DNA of 64,000 nucleotides from Mesaphorura yosii (Eukaryota > Arthropoda > Collembola > Poduromorpha > Tullbergiidae), in contig WIXG01000092.1 in assembly GCA_009869945.1 (NCBI GenBank), forward strand, positions 1 to 64,000. Direction: 5' to 3'. A program made the translations under genes and the position numbers. Positions 10,101-19,137 of this stretch are shown piece by piece. Below the pieces are notes generated by a model, which saw only the letters and a program-made list of their open reading frames with translations, had not been told where the DNA came from and ran no database searches. How positions within the stretch are numbered: the stretch's first letter is position 1; each line of letters opens with the position of its first letter.

Positions 10101-10893
10101 GCAAAACCTTGATATGCTTCCACACATCCACATTTAATAGTTGAGTTTCTTCAAGTGTTTTAAAAACGTTGTAATAGAATGAAGTCAGTCGATGGAGGTC
10201 CCGCCAGAATCTTTCAATTCTGCATAAATTAAATAATAAGGGAGGTGGTTATTACAACTTGGATCCAAGTTTTCATACCGTTGGTTGTGCACTGATCTGC
10301 CACATATATGACTTGCGCGTCCCAGCCCTCTCGACTCCAACATAAACTTCGCGATCAGTACATTCTCCCTTCCTTTGTCAGACCTGGTCCTTTGAGGAAC
10401 CCCGTACATGGCGGCGCCTTGGAGAAAAGCAGACAGGCTTGACTCGGCTTTGTTATCGCATCCAATACGCAGATATGTGACGCATCTGCTCTTTCCATCA
10501 ATTCCGCCACGGATCACCAGCCCCCATCTTTAAACCCGGCAAAATTGTTAAAAAACAAAAGTTATATTAAAGTGCTTGCTTGCCTTATTAACTTCAGATT
10601 TCCATCAATGTGCCACATTTGATTACTGTAGTCAACATAGTATTCCCTTCTTACAATGGCATGGTTCATTTGTGTCCTTTGGTAAACTCCTTGCGGATCC
10701 GCGGTACGCATAACTTCCCTCACTCTCACCTCAGTGACCTTAACACCTCTGGACAACAAGAATCCCTTCATCCTTTTGTAACCTGTATTCGGGTGATTAA
10801 GGAGAATCTCCGTCACCAAATTTTTTAGGTTATAGTCATCTATTGTTGTGTAAGTTGATGACACCTGTGTAGATAAGAAAAGTTTGGATCCAA
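7102..10893. repeat. Set of seven GGATCC-centred palindromes
   Basis: GGATCC occurs nine times inside the element and seven copies sit in perfect longer palindromes: 7102-7113 (12 bp), 7385-7398 (14 bp, GGACGGATCCGTCC), 7948-7961 (14 bp, CTCTGGATCCAGAG), 8949-8958 (10 bp), 10256-10271 (16 bp, AACTTGGATCCAAGTT), 10693-10702 (10 bp) and 10884-10893 (10 bp). The two without arms are near 8,359 and 9,742. A one-mismatch relative, CTTGGATTCAAG, lies near 11,320. They fall in both exons and introns. Confidence 0.75.
7144..9578 (+). CDS. HECT-type E3 ubiquitin ligase of the transposon
   Basis: Nine exons: 7144-7219, 7284-7565, 7631-7854, 7910-8159, 8243-8410, 8470-8667, 8724-8854, 8925-9294, 9364-9578. 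They total 1,914 nt and encode 637 aa with no frame break. Residues 1-~280 are low complexity with no known domain. Residues ~285-637 form a HECT domain: an N-lobe start with VIHVRREDF and FFSGEPGRDFGALRREYF, and a C-lobe with TGWPLLPEGS, then HACTN holding the catalytic cysteine (C604), closing on the usual short aromatic tail GFGVV. HECT ligases take ubiquitin from E2 onto this Cys and pass it to substrates. The last exon must start at the acceptor TATCATTAG; the upstream CCCCAG would give a premature stop. It resembles the degenerate G2E3-type HECT proteins found beside integrases in other animals. Role in transposition is unknown. Confidence 0.85.
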
Positions 10894-11301
10894 GCTGTTT
10901 AACGTGTAATTAAGATATTGACTTGCCGACAGTCCAGCTTCTTCCAGTCGCCGAAATATGGTTTTCTTTGAAACGCTATACATTCCAGCTATTTGCGAAA
11001 CATTAAAGTTCATTGAAAGTAAATGCTCTAATGCGGCTGGGGGTAAATATATTTTAGGTTGTCCAGGCCTTCGTCCCTGATAATTTTCCGTCAGAGGCTC
11101 CAAAACATCAATTGATTGCAAGATGAGGTCATAGACACGAGCGAAAGTGGTGGCATCAGCCAAAGAATTTAACGCACTAATCAACGACTCCAGTTTTGTG
11201 ATAGCGTAGTCCACGGATTCTAAGCTTTCTGAAAGAAGGCTGATGCAGCCATTCAATTCGAGTAGACATATGGTTCGAAAGTCCTGATCGTCCATCGCCA
11301 T
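9654..11301 (-). CDS. DDE integrase/transposase, IS3-like
   Basis: Five exons in coding order: 11301-10927, 10864-10584, 10527-10279, 10219-9949, 9881-9654. They total 1,404 nt and encode 467 aa with no frame break. Order: helical N-terminus, helix-turn-helix at ~86-122 (VSQIAGMYSVSKKTIFRRLE), an HTH_21-like region at ~130-180 (HPNTGYKRMKGFLLSRGVKV), then an rve-type catalytic core with D212 (WHIDGN), D269 (RSDKGREN) and E304 (HNQRIERFW). The last two are 35 residues apart, the classic DDE spacing. The core tail has FRDGWNCHPLS and KTPNQLM, as in eukaryotic integrase-core proteins. It should cut and join the element's ends. Introns 1 and 2 use GC donors (GCAAGT and GCAAGC); using GT alternatives would break the conserved reading. 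All catalytic residues are present, so the enzyme may be active. Confidence 0.88.
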
Positions 11302-12415
11302 AATGTGGTAGCGTTCAACTTGGATTCAAGCTTCAGAGTGCTGTAACTACGCAGTAATAATGAACAACTTATTGCTTCTAACAAGTCCAACTATTCTGTT
11401 AAGTATTCTTGGTCGAAGCCGTGAAATAAACTTAACTCTTTAATAATACTTGTGATTATTTCTACTTCAGCGTTTAGCTATTAGTTTATAGGTCGTGGGA
11501 ATTGTTTCGTTTAGCGAATAATTCATGAAAGAATTTATGCCGCGCATTTGTGGACTGAGACAATGAGTAAAGGAACACATCCTGATCGAACTGTGGGAAC
11601 AGTTTAGCAATAAAGCTATTAGAGCGAGTTTAATAGTATCCCTTAGACTTTTGTAATGTTTATTATTTATATTTTTATTTATGTTTATTAGCACACCTTG
11701 AGATGGGCTACTGCAGTTGTGGATGGACGTCTGTCTGTACGAGTGATACCAGATTTTACGGTTGAAGGGAAACGGAGTTAGAGTTTGGTTTGGTTTGACA
11801 CCAAAGGTGCCTACAATGCTCTACCGATGTGGCGAAAAAACTAAACGAAAGCATGAAAACAGGGAAAACAAGGAGAAATGGCAGTATTTATAGTGAAACA
11901 GGGAAGCATGTACGCGTGTTCATGTATATCACAGACAATCGGGTCGTAAAGACAATTCGGTGATGACAAATACACATGCAGTGATGTCTAAGAAGTACGA
12001 GAACAGGGGAAAAAGGAATAATGATAGCATGTTACGCGGCACTGGTCGATAACCGCAAATGAACGTTGGATACCCGTTATCCAGAGAAATGCCACACAAC
12101 CGATGAGGTCAAAGCCTCCCAGCCAATTTTTTCATTGGAATGTAAACAATGGATGATGGTAAAGGCGTGATGAGAAAATGACCAGGATCGGTCACGCGGC
12201 ACTGCGAAAGAGTTGCGTGGTCAATCAGTAACCAAGCGCTATGAGAAGTAATTGAACAAAGACAGGAGTGAGACAGCAAGGAAGCGCGGAGCATTCGAAA
12301 CTAGCCATATGGGAAACCGTACAAAATTCACAATAAAGAATCTGTGTGCAAGAAATTGAGTTCTAACAGTTAGAAATCCAATTAATCAAACAGTTGTCAT
12401 TAGTGCAGTGGTACC
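11302..12415. promoter_or_regulatory. Divergent intergenic region inside the transposon
   Basis: About 1.1 kb separates the start codons of the integrase (minus) and the H3-tail gene (plus), so it should hold both promoters. No clear TATA box was identified. Imperfect inverted repeats are present, such as TGGATA/TATCCA arms around 12,066 and TGACC/GGTCA arms around 12,180. Short open frames on the minus strand here have no recognisable content. Confidence 0.4.
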
Positions 12416-13579
12416 ATGGCCAGAATGAAGAATGTTGGCGTACAACGTGGACAACTTTCCGGAAAACGTCGTGGAGTGACAGTTGCTCAGAGGAAGAGTG
12501 CACCAGCCACAGGTTCGGACCTTTGGTTTGGTTGTGAAGCGAGGTTTTGCATTCATTCATTTTTTCACTTATTCAGGAGGTGTTAAAAAGCCTCGCCGTT
12601 ATAAAGCTGGAACAGTCAGCTTGAGAAGAGTTGTTCGACCGACAACAGTGACCAAAAAAAGGAATTATGCCAAAAATCCACTACTGCCAGCCATTACAGC
12701 CGATGAACAACGCGAATTGGTCAAAGAGGTCAACTCCAAGTTTCCTGAGGCTGACAACAAACGACGATTCTTGAGTCAGATGGCAGCTAATCTACTGCAA
12801 GAATATCATCACTCGGCAACGGAGGACGTCACTATCTGGGCCCAATTTAAACATGGAATGGGGACAAAACTGCCTCGAAGCGAGTGCCAAACCTTTTACA
12901 TTAATGAAGCACCAGCCAACAAAATTACGTACGAGTGGTACAGCCGACTGATTGTCTTTAAGAGCGCAAAACATCGAGAGCAGGCTGTGAGGATCGGTAA
13001 GCAAAATATCAATAAAACAAAAGACACAAATAAAGTAACCACAAACCTAGTAAAATAAAAGCCCAACACTTAATTTTTACAGTGGATGGAAAACGGGAGT
13101 ACTTGTGGGCGGCTTGCAACGCCACGACGGAGAAGGAGGGCTTAAGGCAGGTGAAGGAGCGAGCGCGCAAGCATCCAGGGCGGTACATCTTGGCGGTTCT
13201 GGGTTCTGGTAGTGTGGTCCAGCAGAATGGTCACTGCGTCGTTCTTGTGATGACCTTCAATGAGGAAAGCACCAAGTTCGAGGGCTGGGTAAAGGATAGC
13301 CTCGCCACCGAAGCACCACCGAGATTAATCCGAGCTCAAACAATGGCCAGCGGCCTTGGCATGAAGACGATTAGAGTGTTTGGAGCGCGAGGGAGGGAGA
13401 TGAGTGCGAGCTGTGTCCTAGAGGCTCTACGATACGTAGCTGAAGTAATGGAAGCGGGACATAATTGGCGCATTATGATCGAAACCTGGAGCTTCTGGAT
13501 GATGAACGTGGGCAGTGGCCACCCTATCAAGTCAAAAACCGGCGATTTTTGGGTCAACCCACGGTTTGAAATGATTTAA
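12416..13579 (+). CDS. Histone H3-tail fusion protein of the transposon
   Basis: Three exons: 12416-12512, 12577-12996, 13083-13579. They total 1,014 nt and encode 337 aa in frame. Residues 2-5 are ARMK (H3: ARTK). Residues 26-49 contain RKSAPATGGVKKPRRYKAG then TVSLRR, nearly the H3 26-50 segment, at almost the same distance from the N-terminus as in H3. The K4, K27, K36 and K37 equivalents are kept and the K9 ARKS is lost. No histone fold follows. Residues ~60-337 form another domain containing NGHCVVLV (H223), WVKDSL (D244, 21 residues later) and SASCVLEALRYV (C283). That H/D/C order and the strand patterns resemble Ulp1/C48 cysteine proteases, but the usual Gln before Cys is not evident, so this is a hypothesis. 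The first intron (64 nt) falls inside the H3-like ATGG. A polyadenylation signal lies near 13,690. Likely nuclear; function unknown. Confidence 0.82.
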
Positions 13580-13736
13580 GCTCCTACCTACCTTACTTAC
13601 CTTTTGTTGATTGATACAATTTATTGAATTAACGTGACTGATTTTAACAACGGTATCAAATGTTTTCGTTTTCGTGGCCCTATAACATTAATAAAATCTA
13701 ATACTACGTCTTTATTAGCACATCTTCTAGATGGTC

Positions 13737-14021
13737 CTCGTTTTATGCATAAACTTCGTGACAAAAGCAGGTTCCTGCTGATGTACAATGTACATAAGAT
13801 TGCATGTTTGTGCATGCTGTGCTGCGTTTGCAATGCAGAAGTTTGAGTTTGCACGTACTTGCATTAGCTGTGCAAGATCAAGGGGTGTACAATACGAGAT
13901 CATGATTTGTGTAATGCAAGATCATGGTTTGGAAAGTGACGCAACAGTTAAACAGCTCAAGTACGTGAGTTGCGAGGTGGTGCGCACATGTTGTGAATAC
14001 TGTCCTCGATACCCCCTCATA
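13737..14021 (-). repeat. Right terminal inverted repeat
   Basis: Reverse-complement partner of 6,677-6,961. The three 22-bp-spaced motifs recur here as AGATCA at 13,875, 13,897 and 13,919; the innermost has one substitution relative to the left side. The repeat ends in CGATACCCCCTCATA. Confidence 0.93.
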
Positions 14022-14110
14022 GAAGACCGTTACAGCTACTGCTACAAGCTCGAGCTCGCTTTGGTGGAGGGGAGGTTGAGTCGCTGATGGAAGGTACGAT
14101 GGAGTGAGAA
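14022..14110 (-). CDS. Host exon 5' part, cut by transposon
   Basis: Directly right of the element, the minus strand carries the upstream half of the open frame seen at 6,511-6,676 (peptide LHQSELELVAVAVT then V-F). Positions 14,022-14,027 are the duplicated GAAGAC. No clear acceptor was found upstream, so the exon's true start is uncertain. Confidence 0.3.
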
Positions 14111-14334
14111 ATCGTATGTCACAGAGGTTGCATTTTGCATTGCATTAGCATTACCAGCAGGTAGGAAAAAAATTAGTGGAAGTTTTGTGGAGGACAATGC
14201 GACGATGGGCAACAGAAGGCCATCAGACTGAATGTATCAGACTATGTCTGAATTTTCGGAGACCTTGTCTGTAAGATTAATTAAGAGACGACCACGAATG
14301 TATGGACAGTGGTAAAGTTATCGGACTCAAATGT

Positions 14335-14715
14335 CTATCTTTTCAACTGGCAAATCGTTTGAAGAACCACAAATACTCTGATTCCAGCAGCAACTATTCC
14401 AAGGACTTGAATTTGTTCAATGACAATCGGTTCGGTGATTAGTTCGGGAAGAACCACAATCAAATGTTGATTGAACATGTGCATCGGACACTTGCCTCCG
14501 CTGTGTGCCCCCCCAAATGCAAGTGGTCCCAGATGAGTGGCCTCCATTGCTGGGCTACAGTTTCTAGTTTCATGGCCCACATCAGCACTTTCCCAAACCG
14601 GCCGGTTTTTCTTACACCATCGTCTAATAGACAATTCTAACATCCTGACCATTGTTGGACTTGAAAAGCCAGGGAACTTTTTATCTGACGTGGTTCTCTG
14701 CCTGAATTTTGGCAT
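14335..14715 (-). pseudogene. Tetraspanin-like fragment
   Basis: A 126-codon intronless frame starting at ATG 14,713-14,715. It has a Trp/Cys motif (RRWCKKNRPVWES), then RNCSP and GGKC, followed by a hydrophobic segment reading IEQIQVLGIVAAGIRVFVVL. That order resembles the large extracellular loop and fourth membrane helix of a tetraspanin, but the diagnostic CCG is missing and helices 1-3 are absent. It could be the last exon of a diverged tetraspanin or a decayed copy. No polyadenylation signal was noted. Confidence 0.33.
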
Positions 14716-14818
14716 CCAATCTCGAGATTCTCGTATTTTGGCAATCTCGAGTCAATCTCGATCTCGAGATTCTGACTTTGGTGATCTCGAAAAATCTCGA
14801 AGTCAGAAACCTCGAGGT
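14713..14818. repeat. TCTCGAGA-rich low-complexity patch
   Basis: About 100 bp with repeated ATCTCGAGAT-like words, many self-complementary. It is irregular in spacing rather than a clean tandem array. No function is suggested by the sequence alone. Confidence 0.6.
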
Positions 14819-15184
14819 GAGAAGCAGCGATAACTCATTAAGTTCTGCCTAGCGACACTGGTTCGCACAACTTCCGATGCGGTGGGGTACAAAGTATAAT
14901 AGTAAATCTTAATTCATAAAGAGACAGAAATTATCTTGTTCTCAAATTATCGCAGAGGCCTTGCCTGTAAAACCAACCAATTTTTGGTTATCGCAGCTAG
15001 AATGTGAAAAGATTGTTTAAAGTAAGTATAGTCATTTCTATTCGTAATCAAATGCAATAAATATGTGAGTGCGCATATGTTGATCCTGACCACATTCTTC
15101 CTGCGGCCTGCCCATCAGACAGAGTTTGAAAACTTACACCAGAAACAGAAAAAGAACCAGACAGACACAGCAAAGAAACTAAAG

Positions 15185-15409
15185 ATGGCATCGGCTACGA
15201 ACTCCTTCATTATTTTGTTACTGGTTTCGTCTGTGATGCTTACTGTGGCGAACGCACAGCACAACCCCCGAGGCCCGCCGAGCGGTTCGTGCATGGACTG
15301 CAATGATAAATGCGAGCAATGCCCGGATCTTGGGAAGAATGGAGCACGGCTCGGAGCAGTTTGCGTCGACTGCTGCTCAAATTGCCACAGCGGAGGCCGA
15401 TTCGGTTAA
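15185..15409 (+). CDS. Small secreted cysteine-rich peptide
   Basis: A 74-aa frame starting at ATG 15,185. The first ~24 residues form a clear signal peptide (hydrophobic FIILLLVSSVML, cleavage likely after VANA before QHNP). The mature ~50 residues have eight cysteines in the pattern C-x2-C-x3-C-x2-C-x13-C-x2-CC-x2-C and end in GGRFG. An in-frame start further upstream (15,065) would bury the signal peptide and is less likely. A donor-like GTGAGT lies just after the stop, so a 3' untranslated intron is possible. It is probably a disulfide-stabilised extracellular peptide; defence, cuticle or signalling roles are all possible. No family was recognised. Confidence 0.62.
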   Translation: MASATNSFIILLLVSSVMLTVANAQHNPRGPPSGSCMDCNDKCEQCPDLGKNGARLGAVCVDCCSNCHSGGRFG

Positions 15410-16845
15410 CGTGAGTCTTTCCTTGTTCACTTTCCACAGGAATTATGGAAATATAAGTATATATGTATATAAAATTTTAGCGTATTTCATGATCGGCATG
15501 AGAAAACGAGGTCGGCGGATCCAAGGACGCCCACATCGCCAATCACAACGAACAACGAAAGATGATCCTATGATATTTGATATTACTTGTTAAATATTCA
15601 TATTTAAGATAATAAAATGGTGGAATAAAATTAAGCAAATAAACAAAACGCCACGAGTTTCAGCGAATTCAATTCCAGTTGACCTTATAATCAATTCCAA
15701 ATGGTCAACCATTTTAAAATTTCCAATCAGCCACGGTGGCAGCAAATGGCACAACTGCACAACCGTCGTAGCTTCCGAGCTCGATTGCCCCAGGACTCGG
15801 TCACCGCAATCAATCAAGCAATCTACTCTAAAAGTTTCAATCTTAAGTCTCCAGACCTGGCTAAATTGTGAGCAGACTAAATATGGCAGTACAATGCTGA
15901 ATTTTCTTACCCTTAATCTCCGTCGGTGAAAGAATGTTTAAACAGGAAACGAATCGACCCTATTTGAGTTAATTTTTGTTTGAGAAACAAAACAATAGAT
16001 TTATTTCATCCATCTAATTCTATGGCATGAATTTCAATCCTAGCCACATGTAATTGGAATAAAAGCCCAAACCACCATTTCTGGGGAAAACATTGTGTTC
16101 ACCTCTTATAATCTAAAATACTATATTTTAACTTATGACGGAGGGTATCGTATCTTCTGAGGGCTGGACAGTGACCGTAAAGGGTAGGAACTAAGCCATG
16201 TCCGGAAACCCCAGACCTCTTCTTCTCCCTCAAAAAAGACAAACTTAATACTACAATTAAAATGAATATTTGAATGTAGTTGATATTGGTATAGGCCCCA
16301 ATCAATGCAATCGCATTAGTGGAGGTCTATAATCTAATATCAATTGCATTCCCATTAATTATGAACAATCCCTTACCATTTCCCCAAAAGTCACAACATT
16401 TGGGAGCTCCGACCTCCTCTTTACTGTGAACTCCAATTAAAGTCTCTCGTACAAACTCTTCTTGAAGTTCTTTATTAAATCAAAGACAACTTTATTGGAA
16501 TTGATGTTATATATAAATCTTCTATAGATTACGACTGAACCCAGAAAGACGACTGTGTTCACAAGGGGGTTGCCCTCGTATCCGCCCAGGCGCTCCCTTT
16601 TCTCCAGTTGAATTCCCATCCGATCAATGAGTCTTCAAACATAATCACACAAGCGATTCGTGGAATTACAGTAAATTAAATGGCGTGCTTTCGGGCGCTG
16701 TGCGCCACAGGAGGCGCAGTTCCCGTTCGAATAGAGTTTCATTGCTTGGGCAACCACTGACGTCAAGATCGCATCATGCCACAGGCGCCAAACAATATCA
16801 AGTTCTGTGTTGGTGAGAATCTTCGATTTAGAGGAAAATTTTTAA
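15410..16845. other. Gap with one doubtful small ORF
   Basis: AT-rich. A minus-strand 60-codon frame at 16,437-16,619 starts with ATG and has one hydrophobic segment (LVNTVVFLGSVVIYRRFIY). It has no homologue I know, and random open frames of this length are common here, so I do not call it a gene. Another at 16,099-16,305 is similar. Nothing else was seen. Confidence 0.3.
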
Positions 16846-17030
16846 GGATTACGTGACAATCACGTAGTGCTGGGCCACCAATGGTGCTTTTTGGGATACG
16901 TGACAGTGACGTAGCTGGGCTGCTGGAGTTGCTTAGCTGGGTACGTGATAGTCACATGCTTGGGCTAAGTAGGGTGAATGTTGGGATACCTGACGGTCAC
17001 GTGCCTGGGCCAAGGCGTGTCCTTAGGAAC
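16846..17030. repeat. Degenerate ~46-bp tandem repeat with ACGTGAC/GTCACGT arms
   Basis: Four diverged units of about 45-46 bp. Each begins with an interrupted palindrome such as ACGTGACAATCACGT, ACGTGACAGTGACGT, ACGTGATAGTCACAT or CCTGACGGTCACGT, followed by a CTGGGC word. The last unit contains the canonical E-box CACGTG. Confidence 0.7.
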
Positions 17031-18231
17031 TACGTGGGGTTGATGCACTTGGTACTGAGGAGGTTAAGAGCAAACGAAAGATTATTGAAGCAACAAAGGG
17101 GTCCCGAAAGGTGACTTATTCTTTGACTAGTACGCCACCGGATGAATCCTCCAACTTTGGACAGTTCTGATTACTTCACAATGAATGCGTTGAATCGTTA
17201 GCGGGAGTCATCTTCACCAGCGACCTGGGTTCTGGCAAGTCAGCTGATACGAGCGTAATAAACCGATGCCTTCGCTAAGCATTTATTCATCTACGGAAAT
17301 GGCTGCTACGACGAGACGAGATTTACGATCCACCTCTTTCATACATTGGAAGTAGCCTTGCCAAACTCGATTAATCAGTCATCAGAGCACGAATTCCAAG
17401 TGCAAATTCATGACATTATTTAGCGAGTATTGACATTGACATTCGTCCATAAGCTTAGTAGTAATGTTGTACCTTGACTTAATTAAATTGTGGTGACCTT
17501 TGAAATGAACACAACTTTATCTAAATCAATGAGCGTGGGCGAATCCTTCGTATGCCGTGCACCCTCTTGGCGCGCGGAAGACGCGGATACGCTATCGATT
17601 TTCCCTACACTGCAAGGCGTAGACACATAAAAAGTTGTTGCGTACTACATCGATTCTCGAACCCTGCTTCGTGTTTCGTGTTGGAATTACACTGCTTTTC
17701 TACTTTCCTGCATTGAACCATGCTTCTTCGTATGGCTTATGGCATAGGAGAAAGTTGGTCAGTCAAAACCATTTACCTTCTGGAAGCAATCAACATAACA
17801 TCAACTTGAAAACAAATTGAGTGAATGAATTAAATATTAACAGTCTTGTTTTATTTGTCAGCCTTACATCTACATCTTGTGAATTGGACGTCGAAAGAGA
17901 AAGACGTAATTTCTTTCTGCGGTAAAATTCTATTTTTAGCTCGACTTTCTACATCTCGAATCTTTCTTCTGTATATCTTTGTATCATTGTGGGCTACGGT
18001 GAAAAGAAAGGCAGGCATATGTTTGAAAAACTGCAACATTTCTACACCGCATTGATCTGGATTTGCTGACATCATCAACGCGTAATCAAAATATTGTTCT
18101 GACTGTGGCTGGTCGAAATCCTCGACATGCTGCTATACAGCAGTATGGGTGCTAAAGTAAAAAGTTTGGATTAGTGCTGGTGCTTCCTCATTTAAGTCAG
18201 TGCTCACTGTTCGTCAGAGTCAGCAGTGAAA
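17031..18231. other. Gap before the 18.2-kb gene
   Basis: No supported gene. The right end should hold the promoter and 5' untranslated region of the membrane-protein gene that starts at 18,232. Confidence 0.3.
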
Positions 18232-19137
18232 ATGTTTGGACTGATTGAACTGGTTGTGACCGGACTGATCTGCTCTCTGTCCATTGCGGTTGTGGCAATA
18301 GTGGTAAGTAGAAATCTTTTCAGGCTGTTGTTGAATTAATGTGGGCACACTTCTGGAATTAGGATTATCTAACTGGCTTGTCCTTTCCATGTAGATTCAG
18401 ACCCTTCAGATTCGGAAGAGGAAGGGCAGCCGAGAAAGAGAAAGCCTACTGAGTTCGGCGGTAGCCACACGACGATTACGAGGTAGATTACCACATTTCG
18501 TTGAATTCGTTCTAGAAGTTGGAAGAGTACTTACGCCTTATTTCGTAATTAGGAAAAATCCGAATCCAGAAAGCTGCAAAGGTGCCCGTGCCCGCCAAAC
18601 ATCTGCGATCGCAGTCCATTGGACTCACAGAATCACCCCATAAGCCAAGTAATTGCTGCCGTTATGCAGAAATGCGATTCCATTCTTGCTCATTATGTGC
18701 TCATTATAACTCTTCCGGTCTGCTTAGGTTACAAATACCCACAACAACACTACAGGCGAAAGAGCAGTCCGAACATTTCCAAGATCAAGAACAGCAACAG
18801 CAGCACGTTGGTCAACATTTCTCCCAATTTGAAGTGTGACAAGTTGTTTTCTCTCCACCAAGTCCAGCCGACGACGTCACCAGCTGGAATTAATCCGTGC
18901 TCCAAAAATGTGGGTGATAAGGTGGCGAAAACAGGAGGAGGAAAGAACGTAAATGCCAAGACGAAGCATTTATATTTACCTGAGCCGAAAGAGGGCCTGC
19001 ATGTGAGCGAGAAATTCACCAGCCCTTTCAAAACGTCTGAGAAGGAAATGGAAACCATCATCGGACTGGAGAACCTGAACAACAATCACCACGCGTACGC
19101 ATACGAGAAGGGAATCTACATTGTGTCGGAGAAATAA
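18232..19137 (+). CDS. Single-pass membrane protein, 221 aa
   Basis: Four exons: 18232-18303, 18395-18482, 18553-18648, 18728-19137, totalling 666 nt in frame. The protein starts with a hydrophobic helix at ~3-28 (LIELVVTGLICSLSIAVVAI) with no separate signal peptide. A basic stretch (RKRKGSRERE) follows immediately, predicting a short external N-terminus and a long cytoplasmic tail. The tail is Ser/Asn/Lys-rich with repeated tyrosines (YKYPQQHYRRK, HHAYAYEKGIYIV). The 79-nt third intron (GTAATT...TGCTTAG) is needed; reading through it gives a shorter alternative C-terminus that stops near 18,839. No known family was recognised. It shares exon layout with the PPxY membrane-protein genes at 24.8 and 29.8 kb. 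Confidence 0.65.

Larger units (their letters stand above)
6677..14021. mobile_element. 7.3-kb DNA transposon: HECT, DDE integrase, H3-tail protein
   Basis: A complete element: ~285-bp TIRs beginning TATGAGGGGGTATCG, a 6-bp target duplication, and three intact spliced genes. The HECT ligase gene (plus) and the integrase gene (minus) converge with 75 bp between their stops, where AATAAA signals occur on both strands. The H3-tail gene (plus) is divergent from the integrase. The integrase type (HTH, HTH_21-like region, rve-type DDE core) and 6-bp duplication resemble the eukaryotic IS3-like transposons catalogued as IS3EU; that assignment is from memory and needs a search. Integrase-core proteins of this type near HECT (G2E3-like) genes are familiar from fish and coral predictions. 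I do not recall an H3-tail gene in any such element. Confidence 0.92.
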
